Shown here: one piece after another, positions 17,343 to 25,468 of the stretch
Layout: the number at the start of each line of letters is the position of its first letter
How positions within the stretch are numbered: the first letter of the stretch is position 1
Source: CAVVVS01 sp963751355
GTDB taxonomy: Bacteria; Bacteroidota; Ignavibacteria; Ignavibacteriales; Ignavibacteriaceae
NCBI GenBank assembly: GCA_963751355.1
Contig: CAVVVS010000037.1
Span: 1-64,000, forward strand
Direction of reading: 5' to 3'
DNA: 64,000 nt
The notes under the pieces: model-generated
Database searches by the model: none
The model's input: only the letters and a program-made list of their open reading frames with translations
Told to the model about the DNA's origin: nothing
Position numbers and translations under genes: made by a program

Positions 17343-17636
17343 GAGAGTCTATTTTTCAAACTATCTAATTATAAACTCATTGCACGTTAATAAAAGGACG
17401 CAGGGAGAGTTCTTTAATTTAATAAGAATTAATCTAAAATTATAATTTGCCGTGTTACGATATGTAATAAAAATCTTAGCCTTGTGTTTAATTGTAATAC
17501 GGATCCGGATTTAATACGATTAAGAGTAAGATTACTATTTATTGTCATTGTGCTATATGCTGACTAATTCAAAATTTCCTGCCTTTTAATAAAACTATTC
17601 CATGATTATATTTAAGATTCAATTATTAGGATACTA

Positions 17637-19430
17637 ATGAAGAATATCAGAAATTTTTGCATAATTGCTCACATCGATCACGGAAAATCAACGATCGCAG
17701 ATTGTTTACTGGAAAACACAGGTACGGTTAGCGAAAGAGAAGCAAAGTCTCAGGTACTCGATGATCTGGAACTTGAGCGCGAACGCGGAATTACAATTAA
17801 GTCGCATGCCATTCAAATGAAATACAAAAAGAATGACGGGATTTTATATACTTTAAATTTGATAGATACTCCTGGTCATGTCGATTTTTCATATGAGGTA
17901 TCAAGATCGCTTGCGGCTTGTGAAGGTGCCGTTTTAGTGGTAGATGCCGCACAGGGAGTTGAAGCTCAAACAATCAGCAATCTTTATCTTGCAATAGAAG
18001 CAAATCTTGAGATTATTCCGGTCATCAATAAAATAGATTTACCCAGCGCAGAAGTGGAAAAAGTTAAGGCGCAAATTATTGATTTGATAGGCTGTGAGGG
18101 GGACGAAATTATACTTGCAAGCGCAAAGACCAAGATAGGGATAATTGAGATACTCGACGCTGTGGTAAACAGAATTCCTCCCCCAAAGGGTGATCCTGAT
18201 GCACCTCTTCAAGCATTGATTTTCGACTCAATTTTTGACCCTTACCGCGGTGCAATAGCATACATTAGATTATTTAACGGCACCCTGAAAACGGATGACA
18301 AAATAAAATATTTTGCAATTGATAAAGATATTGAAGCAGAAGAAATAGGAGTTCTAGGATTAAAAAAAGTTAAGGTTCCGGAATTATCTGCCGGTAATGT
18401 AGGTTATCTTATTTCCGGAATAAAAGATGTTCATGATATTAAAGTTGGCGATACTGTTACATGGGCGAAGAAAGGTACCACAAAACCTCTTCCCGGTTAT
18501 AAGGAGGTTAAACCAATGGTGTACAGCGGACTATATCCGACTGACGCCGAGGAATTTGAAGATTTACGTGATGCTCTCGAAAAATTCAGGTTAAATGATT
18601 CTGCATTGATGTATCAGCCTGAAACTTCCGCTGCGCTGGGATTCGGTTTTCGCTGCGGATTTCTAGGATTGTTACATATGGAAATTGTTCAAGAAAGACT
18701 TTTCCGTGAGTATAATCAATCTATAATAACCACTCTCCCGAACGTTGAATATCATGTCTTTAATCATAAGGGAGAAAAATTAATTGTTGATAATCCCGCA
18801 TTGATGCCTCCGGTCGGAGAAATAGATCGCATTGAAGAACCTTACGTAAAAGCCCAGATAGTTTGTCCGAGTGAATACGTAGGTAATATAATGAAATTAG
18901 GAATGGATAAGCGGGGAACATACATAAATACTAATTATATTGATCCGACAAGAGCCGATCTTGAATTTGAATTTCCTTTAGCTGAAATAATTTTTGATTT
19001 TTATGATAAACTCAAATCGGGGACACGCGGTTATGCATCTTTTGATTATGAGTATATAGGTTATAAAGAATCCGATTTGATTAAGCTTGATATCATGCTA
19101 AATGGCGAACCGGTTGACGCTCTTTCAATGATTGTGCACAGAAGTAAGTCGTACGATTGGGGAAGAAAAGTCTGCTCTAAACTAAAGGACTTAATACCGC
19201 GTCAAATGTTTGAAATTAGTATTCAAGCGGCAATTGGTTCAAAGGTAATTTCAAAATCCGTTGTAAAAGCTTTAAGGAAAAATGTACTTGCCAAATGTTA
19301 CGGAGGAGATATTACGCGAAAGAGAAAGCTGCTTGAGAAGCAAAAAGAGGGCAAGAAACGTATGAAGCAGGTTGGTAATGTGGAGATTCCTCAGGAAGCA
19401 TTTTTGGCCGTATTGCAAATAGATCAATAA
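17637..19430 (+). CDS. lepA: Elongation factor 4 (LepA)
   Basis: The 597-aa GTPase has G1 AHIDHGKST at residues 9-17, LERERGITIKS (switch I), DTPGH and NKIDLP. EF-G-like domains follow, with the LepA-specific C-terminus (GGDITRKRKLLEKQKEGKKR). LepA back-translocates or remodels ribosomes stalled in elongation and acts at the membrane and ribosome. Length and gene order (lepA-lepB, 12 bp apart) are the classic arrangement. An AGGA ribosome site precedes the ATG. Nothing unusual. Confidence 0.96.
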   Translation: MKNIRNFCIIAHIDHGKSTIADCLLENTGTVSEREAKSQVLDDLELERERGITIKSHAIQMKYKKNDGILYTLNLIDTPGHVDFSYEVSRSLAACEGAVLVVDAAQGVEAQTISNLYLAIEANLEIIPVINKIDLPSAEVEKVKAQIIDLIGCEGDEIILASAKTKIGIIEILDAVVNRIPPPKGDPDAPLQALIFDSIFDPYRGAIAYIRLFNGTLKTDDKIKYFAIDKDIEAEEIGVLGLKKVKVPELSAGNVGYLISGIKDVHDIKVGDTVTWAKKGTTKPLPGYKEVKPMVYSGLYPTDAEEFEDLRDALEKFRLNDSALMYQPETSAALGFGFRCGFLGLLHMEIVQERLFREYNQSIITTLPNVEYHVFNHKGEKLIVDNPALMPPVGEIDRIEEPYVKAQIVCPSEYVGNIMKLGMDKRGTYINTNYIDPTRADLEFEFPLAEIIFDFYDKLKSGTRGYASFDYEYIGYKESDLIKLDIMLNGEPVDALSMIVHRSKSYDWGRKVCSKLKDLIPRQMFEISIQAAIGSKVISKSVVKALRKNVLAKCYGGDITRKRKLLEKQKEGKKRMKQVGNVEIPQEAFLAVLQIDQ

Positions 19431-19442
19431 GGGGAAGTACAT

Positions 19443-20360
19443 ATGTGGTCTTCAAAGAAAACCGGAGAGGGCGAAAAGAATAAAGTTAAAAGCTCCATAT
19501 TTAATATTGTTTTCACATGGCGTTATTTGAAAGCTTTGATTATTGCTTTTATTGTAGCCGTGTTTATACGCGCTTTTCTAATAAATGCTTACCATATTCC
19601 AAGTTCATCCATGAATAATACTCTGCTATCGGGAGATTTTGTACTGGTAAACAAAGCAGCTTATTCTTTTTCCACTCCCAAATATATTCCCCTTACCAAC
19701 ATACGATTAAAATCAGACGGCATTTTAACTTATGCCAAACCAAAGTTAAGGGACGTGATTGTATTTGAATTTCCGGGATATCCGTTTGAACTGTACCCGG
19801 AAAAGCCGGAAAATTTTGTTAAGAGAGTTATAGGAACACCCGGCGATACTGTACAGATAATAAATAACCATGTTTATGTTAATCATAAGAGGATTAAAGC
19901 ACCGGAAACCGCTAGAGTAAATAGAACATTTGCAATTGATAAGCTTGTTGATGATAGGATATTTCCCTCCGGGAAAAATTGGAATGCCGCAAATTATGGG
20001 CCTATCAAAGTTCCGAAAAAAGGACAAACTATAAAACTTACGATGCAAAATATAAATCAATGGCGTACCTTAATTGATAGAGAATTCGGTGCTAAAGTAG
20101 TAGACATTGAAGGTACGGTGATTACAATAAACGGAACCCCGGTAAGATCATATACATTCAAAAAAAATTATTATTTTGTACTAGGCGACAATCGTAATGA
20201 CAGCATGGACAGCCGATATTGGGGATTTGTTCCCGCTGATAGTATTATCGGTAAAGTACTTTTAATATATTGGTCAATAAATCCTTTTGAACATGTAAAA
20301 AACATATTCTCAGCTTTGCATGCTGTCAGGTTCCACAGAATTTTTTCATTAGTGCATTAA
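19443..20360 (+). CDS. lepB: Signal peptidase I
   Basis: The 305-aa inner-membrane serine protease has one N-terminal membrane segment (about residues 29-47). The catalytic serine is S56 in PSSSMNNTL, and the general-base lysine lies in FVKRVIGTPGD. The C-terminal box E is FVLGDNRNDSMDSRYWG. It removes signal peptides from exported proteins at the periplasmic face. An insertion between the lysine box and the GDN(R/S)xxSxDSR box, common in Bacteroidota-type enzymes, makes it longer than minimal forms. It is co-transcribed with lepA, with AAGGGG before the ATG. Confidence 0.94.
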   Translation: MWSSKKTGEGEKNKVKSSIFNIVFTWRYLKALIIAFIVAVFIRAFLINAYHIPSSSMNNTLLSGDFVLVNKAAYSFSTPKYIPLTNIRLKSDGILTYAKPKLRDVIVFEFPGYPFELYPEKPENFVKRVIGTPGDTVQIINNHVYVNHKRIKAPETARVNRTFAIDKLVDDRIFPSGKNWNAANYGPIKVPKKGQTIKLTMQNINQWRTLIDREFGAKVVDIEGTVITINGTPVRSYTFKKNYYFVLGDNRNDSMDSRYWGFVPADSIIGKVLLIYWSINPFEHVKNIFSALHAVRFHRIFSLVH

Positions 20361-20545
20361 AATTTATTTTTATCCTTTCTTGTTTAAAAACAGATAGATA
20401 TTTTAAGGCTTTAAATTCTGAATAACTCAAGTTGACACGCTATGAATTCAAACGCAATTAATCCGCGTGTTTTGGGAATTTTTATTACATGGACCTGAGT
20501 CAAATATAATTTTATCAGAATTTTGTTTAATTCCGGAAATACACT

Positions 20546-22537
20546 ATGAAATATGCTATTATTTTATTTGTTCTTTTAGTTAGCCCAATGGGCTTATGCC
20601 AGACGAAATATCTTATCTATTTTAAAGATAAAGGAATTGCTCCGGGACATACTCTCAGTAAAGTCGATCCCGGCTATCAAGCTGCCAGAAAACTTCTAAC
20701 GGAACGTGCTATAAAAAGAAGGCAGCGCGTTATGGGTAAAGATAATTTTATTAGGTATGAAGATATTCCTATTAAAACGGAATATAAAGAAGCAATTAAA
20801 AACATGGGTGTCACAATACAAAATAGTCTTAGGTGGTTTAACGCTGTATCCGCTTACTTAACAGATCGGCAAAAAGTCCGGATTGAAGTATTACCGTTTG
20901 TTGAAAAAGTGACTCCTGTAAAAATTATAAAATTTAAAAATGACCAAAGATTTTTTATTAAAAGTAACTTGCAAAAACAATCTTCGGTTAAAGGTGGTCC
21001 GTCGTATGGTCCTTCTTATACGGAATACGCATTATCCGGTATCCCGATTGTAAATTCACGCGGTATTGATGGTAAAGGTGTTATAGTAGGAATATTAGAT
21101 AATGGTTTTCACTGGAAAGATCACGAATCACTCGTAGATAGTAAGGTAATTGCGGAGTACAATTTTGTTTTTCACGATTCTTCTACTGCCCTTCAACCGG
21201 GTGACAGCCCTATTTCCGGAGATCATGGCACTTATGTTTTTTCACTAATCGGCGGATATAAACTGGGTGAAATAATCGGACCGGCACACGGAGCCAGTTT
21301 CATTCTTGCAAAAACAGAGGACGACCGGAGTGAGTCGCACATCGAAGAAGATAATTATGCTGCAGCGCTTCAATGGATGGAATCGCTCGGTGTCGATATT
21401 ACTACGAGTTCACTGGGTTATAATATCTTTGATGATTCAACGTATTCATATACCTATAAAGATATGAATGGCAAAACAACAATTGTTACCAAAGCGGCTG
21501 AACTGGCATTTCAAAGAGGAGTGCTGACTATTAACGCTGCCGGAAATGAGGGGAACGATAGCTGGCATTATATAATTGCTCCGGCTGACGGATTTAACAC
21601 AATTGCGGTCGGCGCAGTTGATGCTGATAATCAGGTTGCCGGATTTAGTTCCAGGGGACCTACATATGACGGCAGGATTAAACCTGATATTGTTGCAATG
21701 GGCAGTAATAATTACGGCGCATCCACCTTGGGTTATAATAGATATGGATACGGTTCAGGAACATCATTTGCAACTCCTATAGCTAGTGGGATTGCAGCGA
21801 TGTTGTTATCAGTTTATCCTAATTTAACGAATATTCAAGCAAGGGACATACTCTTAAAAAGCTCCGGGAATGCAGATAAACCTAACAATGATCGAGGATA
21901 TGGTTTGGTCTCGGCAAAGAGCGCTATTTCTTACCCTGTACTTACCAAGGATTCCATAAGCGGTGATTATAATTTGTACAAAATCTTTTTCTCTAATAAT
22001 TCCATTATTCCTGCATCGGTAACTCTTCATTATACTACTGCCAATAAACCTGAATTCGTTACCGGAAGGACTTCGTTTGACGGAAAACTTAAATACTTTT
22101 ATACATTTCCTCAATTGACCGACGGTAATCTTGTTTCTTTCTATTATACATATAGTGATAGTACCGGAAATAATTATCGTGATCCTAAAAACAGTTTCTT
22201 TAATTTTACTTATGGGAATTGGGAAATTATTGACAGTACTCCTGATCTCCTTGTGCCAAAGAATTATACATTATCGCAAAACTATCCCAATCCTTTTAAC
22301 GGCTACACAACTATTAATTTTGTCTCTCACTCAGTAAATCATGCCCGCATAATAGTATTTAATTTATTGGGTCAACAAATTAAGGAAATCTTTAATGGCG
22401 AAACTATTGTAGGTGTAAATAAAGCTACCTGGGACAGTAAATATAAAAACGGAACTTATTGCGCAAGCGGAGTGTATATTTACGTCTTATATATGGGCGG
22501 GAATCTGTATGCAGATAAAATGATATTAAATAAATGA
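20546..22537 (+). CDS. Subtilisin-like S8 protease with type IX sorting domain
   Basis: The 663-aa secreted protease has a signal peptide (cleavage near residue 18, GLCQT), a propeptide region to about 150, and a peptidase S8 domain. The catalytic triad is D185 (GILDNGF), H227 (GDHGTYVFS) and S407 (GTSFATPIASG); the oxyanion asparagine is N334 (AAGNEG). A beta-rich linker leads to a C-terminal domain of about 85 residues starting at QNYPNPFNGYTTINF. That domain is the type A sorting signal that directs proteins through the type IX system to the cell surface. No protease inhibitor or immunity gene adjoins it. Probably nutritional or surface-processing. Confidence 0.92.
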   Translation: MKYAIILFVLLVSPMGLCQTKYLIYFKDKGIAPGHTLSKVDPGYQAARKLLTERAIKRRQRVMGKDNFIRYEDIPIKTEYKEAIKNMGVTIQNSLRWFNAVSAYLTDRQKVRIEVLPFVEKVTPVKIIKFKNDQRFFIKSNLQKQSSVKGGPSYGPSYTEYALSGIPIVNSRGIDGKGVIVGILDNGFHWKDHESLVDSKVIAEYNFVFHDSSTALQPGDSPISGDHGTYVFSLIGGYKLGEIIGPAHGASFILAKTEDDRSESHIEEDNYAAALQWMESLGVDITTSSLGYNIFDDSTYSYTYKDMNGKTTIVTKAAELAFQRGVLTINAAGNEGNDSWHYIIAPADGFNTIAVGAVDADNQVAGFSSRGPTYDGRIKPDIVAMGSNNYGASTLGYNRYGYGSGTSFATPIASGIAAMLLSVYPNLTNIQARDILLKSSGNADKPNNDRGYGLVSAKSAISYPVLTKDSISGDYNLYKIFFSNNSIIPASVTLHYTTANKPEFVTGRTSFDGKLKYFYTFPQLTDGNLVSFYYTYSDSTGNNYRDPKNSFFNFTYGNWEIIDSTPDLLVPKNYTLSQNYPNPFNGYTTINFVSHSVNHARIIVFNLLGQQIKEIFNGETIVGVNKATWDSKYKNGTYCASGVYIYVLYMGGNLYADKMILNK

Positions 22538-22580
22538 AATTCGGATGCTGCTTGAAAGAAATAATTTGATTTAACTCAGG

Positions 22581-22841
22581 CATGTTACGCAAAATTGTTA
22601 TTTTGAATGAAGTGAGAATGACATGGTTTATGACTTGCGCAATTTGGAAATATTCCCCCCCCCTTTGGACGAGTCAATTTGACAAAGCATTCCAAAGTGT
22701 TTGCAAAAATAATTATTTTATTTTATTGTTATTTCAACCGAAGGAAGAAATCGCACAGTTCTAATATTTTCCTTGGCCGATGCCTCCTTCGAAATGATAA
22801 TTAAATTACTTTGCGTAAAGTCTATTAATTTGCGTAACATG
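22581..22841. repeat. 261-bp element with perfect 13-bp terminal inverted repeats
   Basis: CATGTTACGCAAA at 22581-22593 and its exact complement TTTGCGTAACATG at 22829-22841 bound this stretch. Inside are TTTTGAATGAAGTGAGAATG and ATTTCAACCGAAGGAAGAAA, which resemble dispersed intergenic repeats I recall from this phylum (memory, not a search). A 60-codon ORF inside looks spurious. It is best read as a non-autonomous mobile or REP/MITE-like element in the 22538-22917 spacer. Confidence 0.5.
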
Positions 22842-22917
22842 AATAACTCAGTAATATTTCTTAATTAGTTCGGTATTTTTATTAATTTAAACAGTGAAAA
22901 ATATAATTGGTGATAAC

Positions 22918-23562
22918 ATGAGTAACATTTTATATGCGGCACAAGAGAAATATTTAAAAAAATTTAAGAGCACCAATGATTCTCTGATTGACAACATGGA
23001 AGATTATGCAAAGAAAAATAAGGTTCCCATACTCTCATGGGATTCAGCGGCATTTCTTGAACAGCTTATACAGATCTACCAGCCCAAAAAGGTACTGGAA
23101 TTGGGAACTGCGATTGCTTATTCATCCATCCGGATCGCACGAAATTTGGGTAAAACAGGTATGATTGACACCATAGAAAAAAGTAAGGACAATCTAGATC
23201 GTGCCAGGAAAAATGTAAAAAAATCGGGGTTGAACAAGAAAATAAATATTATTTTCGGCGACGCATTGGAAATTATGCCTAAAATAAAAAATAAATATGA
23301 TTTTATTTTCCTCGATGCCGATAAAGAAGATTATATTAAGTTGTTTAATTATTCAATGCTGCTTTTAAAGAAAGGCGGAGTTTTGTTTGTTGATAATTTA
23401 TTGTGGCACGGATATGCAGCTTCTTCAAAAGTTCCGCCCGCTCAAAAAAAATCTACATCTAATATCCGGGACTTCAATGAAAAATTTACTTCTCATCCCA
23501 ACCTTAATGCAACAATTTTACCGGTCGGAGATGGAATCGGTTTGGGTATAAAAATCCGTTAA
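22918..23562 (+). CDS. Class I SAM-dependent O-methyltransferase
   Basis: I choose ATG 22918 (GGTG just upstream); a GTG at 22894 would add eight residues. The 214-aa product matches the caffeoyl-CoA/catechol O-methyltransferase family (Methyltransf_3). Motif I is KKVLELGTAIAYSSIRIA, followed by MIDTIEKSKDNLDRA and DFIFLDADKEDYIKL with the metal-binding aspartates, then GGVLFVDNLLWHG. These enzymes transfer a methyl group from SAM to a hydroxyl of a small aromatic or similar substrate, usually with Mg2+. The neighbours give no pathway clue; a small helical protein follows 34 bp later. Confidence 0.85.
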   Translation: MSNILYAAQEKYLKKFKSTNDSLIDNMEDYAKKNKVPILSWDSAAFLEQLIQIYQPKKVLELGTAIAYSSIRIARNLGKTGMIDTIEKSKDNLDRARKNVKKSGLNKKINIIFGDALEIMPKIKNKYDFIFLDADKEDYIKLFNYSMLLLKKGGVLFVDNLLWHGYAASSKVPPAQKKSTSNIRDFNEKFTSHPNLNATILPVGDGIGLGIKIR

Positions 23563-23596
23563 TACTTTTAAATTATACTAAAAAAATGTATCATAA

Positions 23597-24028
23597 ATGA
23601 CAGATAAACCTATACAAGATGCAATTGAATTTGTAGACCAGGTAGAAAAATTTTCCGGTTCAAAATTAAAAAGGAAAGCAGGGCTGTTACGTATTTATGA
23701 AGAAGCCCAAAAAAACAATAATAAAAATTTGTTTGAAGATGTAACATTTACTTCAAAATATATACAGGGACTATTACGCATAGTTACTAACAATGCTAAT
23801 AACCCAGAGATTACTAACATCGAAAAGATTAAAAAAGATTTTTCGGCAAATATTGAAAAAGTAATTTCCCAGTTAAAGGAAATTATAGCAGATGCCGAAC
23901 CGGAATTTAAAAAGTACTTTGAAGAAAATTATTTTGAATTATCTCAGCAAGGATTTAATAACCTCAATGAATTGCTCTATGATTTGGATTGGGCAAAACA
24001 ATATATTAACGCAAAAAAGCGTGAATGA
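23597..24028 (+). CDS. Conserved-looking small helical protein, unknown
   Basis: I do not recognise this 143-aa protein. It is almost all charged amphipathic helix with no signal peptide or membrane segment. It includes a segment near residues 65-100 rich in lysine and isoleucine that could form a coiled coil, and it ends in DWAKQYINAKKRE. It is 34 bp downstream of the methyltransferase and probably shares its transcript. Reading-frame length and codon use fit a real gene. Confidence 0.55.
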   Translation: MTDKPIQDAIEFVDQVEKFSGSKLKRKAGLLRIYEEAQKNNNKNLFEDVTFTSKYIQGLLRIVTNNANNPEITNIEKIKKDFSANIEKVISQLKEIIADAEPEFKKYFEENYFELSQQGFNNLNELLYDLDWAKQYINAKKRE

Positions 24029-24072
24029 TAAATTGAAGCAGTTTATTGTTAATAGAATATTGAAATCCGTTT

Positions 24073-24141
24073 TCCGGAGAGACATCAGAAAAGATTGATA
24101 AAATAATTACAAACATTTAAACTTGAGAAGATCTCTCCGGA
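24073..24141. repeat. 10-bp inverted repeat with 49-bp loop between convergent genes
   Basis: TCCGGAGAGA (24073-24082) and TCTCTCCGGA (24132-24141) are exact complements in the spacer between the small helical gene (+) and the MarR gene (-). It is GC-rich against an AT-rich background. No T-run follows, so a simple terminator is doubtful; an RNA structure or element scar is possible. Confidence 0.35.
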
Positions 24142-24190
24142 TTCAAAAAATCATTCAATACTTAAACAGACACTGTCCCTATTATCGGAT

Positions 24191-24634
24191 TTACGTTTTC
24201 GCAGTCCATTTTTCCAGTGCACCTAACAGATTTTTCATTGCCATAATTAATGGTTGATGCTGAGTTTCCTCAATATCCGTTAAAATTTCCTGGTGAACAT
24301 CCACGTAAGCATGGTTTAACAAATCAACAAGTGTTTCGCCTTTTTCAGAGAGGAATACTTTCATATTTCTTCTGTCCGAGAGATCAATTTCTCGCAAAAT
24401 ATATCCTTTTTCAACCAAACCATCAATGATTCTGGTTAATCTGCTGGGACTCAGATTCATTCTCTCGGCTACTTGTTTGTTGTTTAAACTTTCCTGGGCG
24501 CTAAATAACCGCAAGCATCTGAATTCTGCCTGTGTTAATCCATATTGTTCCGCCAGTCGTGCTTCTTTTTCCTGGCATCTCGCAAGTAAATTAAAAGTTA
24601 AATCGGCAAGTTGTTCGGCCTCTGTTTGCATCAT
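24191..24634 (-). CDS. MarR family transcriptional regulator
   Basis: The 147-aa protein has the MarR winged helix: recognition region NNKQVAERMNLSPSRLTRIIDGLVEKGYI, about residues 51-79. The wing REIDLSDRRNMKVFLSEKG follows, and long dimerisation helices sit at both ends. MarR proteins repress genes for efflux, degradation or redox stress and are released by small phenolics or thiol oxidation. A single cysteine near the N-terminus (ARCQEKE) and one in FRCLRL could be redox-sensitive, which is speculation. Its target is probably itself, since an inverted repeat lies 48 bp upstream; the gene on its far side, yigZ, reads towards it. Confidence 0.85.
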   Translation of the reverse strand: MMQTEAEQLADLTFNLLARCQEKEARLAEQYGLTQAEFRCLRLFSAQESLNNKQVAERMNLSPSRLTRIIDGLVEKGYILREIDLSDRRNMKVFLSEKGETLVDLLNHAYVDVHQEILTDIEETQHQPLIMAMKNLLGALEKWTAKT

Positions 24635-24681
24635 TCCCCCCTAACGGTGTGTAATAGAAATAATTGCTTATATCAAAATTC

Positions 24682-24702
24682 GACAATTATTAGGATATTG
24701 TC
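24682..24702. promoter_or_regulatory. Candidate MarR operator
   Basis: GACAAT and ATTGTC flank a 9-bp centre, 48 bp upstream of the MarR start. Another TTGACAAT half-site at 24731-24738 forms a second inverted pair with ATTGTCAA (24697-24704). Site size and position fit autoregulation by a MarR dimer. Confidence 0.4.
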
Positions 24703-24737
24703 AACTATTTTTTTTATTATTATTTTTACATTGACAA

Positions 24738-25361
24738 TTAAGAGTATATAACTAACTTATCTATTCTCGTTGAAATATTTCCTTTCGAAACTTCTTTCAT
24801 TTGAAATTTTATCCTTTCCGCATCGGATGGTGATACTAGGCAAATAAAAGTCACATCATTTTTATAAACCGTATCTAGAATTTTTGAATCGTAGGAAGAT
24901 AAAATTCTGTGCACATGACTTATATATGAGAAATTAGTAATTATTGTTAGTGTGAAATATGGAGCTTTAATTACAATGTTCGCGTTTTCCAAAGTACCGT
25001 TTGCAGCATTATAATATGCTTTGCCTAAAGGTCCGATACCCAATTTAGTTCCCCCGAAATATCGGATGACAACAACTAGAATAGAAATTAAATCAAAATG
25101 TTCGATTGCGTTCAGAATTCTAACTCCGGCGGTTCCGGTCGGTTCGCTGTCATCGGAATATTTTATGGTATTATCTTTTAATTTATAAGCATAACAATGG
25201 TGAGTAGCATCGTAATATTTTTTCTTTATTGTATTAAGAACCTCAACGGCATCTGTTTCCGATTCGATATGAAATACCTGCCCAAGGAATACCGAACCTT
25301 TTTCTTTCAACTTAAATTCGTTAAAAGTTTCGATGGTTTTTATTTTTGTGATGTTTTCCAT
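24738..25361 (-). CDS. yigZ: IMPACT/YigZ family protein (UPF0029)
   Basis: I start at the ATG ending at 25361 (MENITKIKTIETF), as in other family members; a TTG 42 bp upstream would extend it without homology support. The 207-aa product carries the YigZ core: DATHHCYAYKL, then SDDSEPTGTAGVRIL and VVVIRYFGGTKLGIGPLGKAY. The second domain is the small C-terminal fold of YigZ. The eukaryotic homologue IMPACT regulates Gcn2; the bacterial function is not settled. It is divergent from uvrA. Confidence 0.9.
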   Translation of the reverse strand: MENITKIKTIETFNEFKLKEKGSVFLGQVFHIESETDAVEVLNTIKKKYYDATHHCYAYKLKDNTIKYSDDSEPTGTAGVRILNAIEHFDLISILVVVIRYFGGTKLGIGPLGKAYYNAANGTLENANIVIKAPYFTLTIITNFSYISHVHRILSSYDSKILDTVYKNDVTFICLVSPSDAERIKFQMKEVSKGNISTRIDKLVIYS

Positions 25362-25468
25362 ATTAGGTTTTGTAATACGAAAGATGAACCGGTGTACTTC
25401 CAATTTAATTGCTTTTCAGATAACCGATAGCTAATATAAAGATTTAAATTTATAATTTTAAAGCGCAA

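Noticed and set aside
22582..22764. 60-codon ORF after the S8 protease
   Set aside because: It lies inside the inverted-repeat element, has an unlikely amino-acid mix and no ribosome site.
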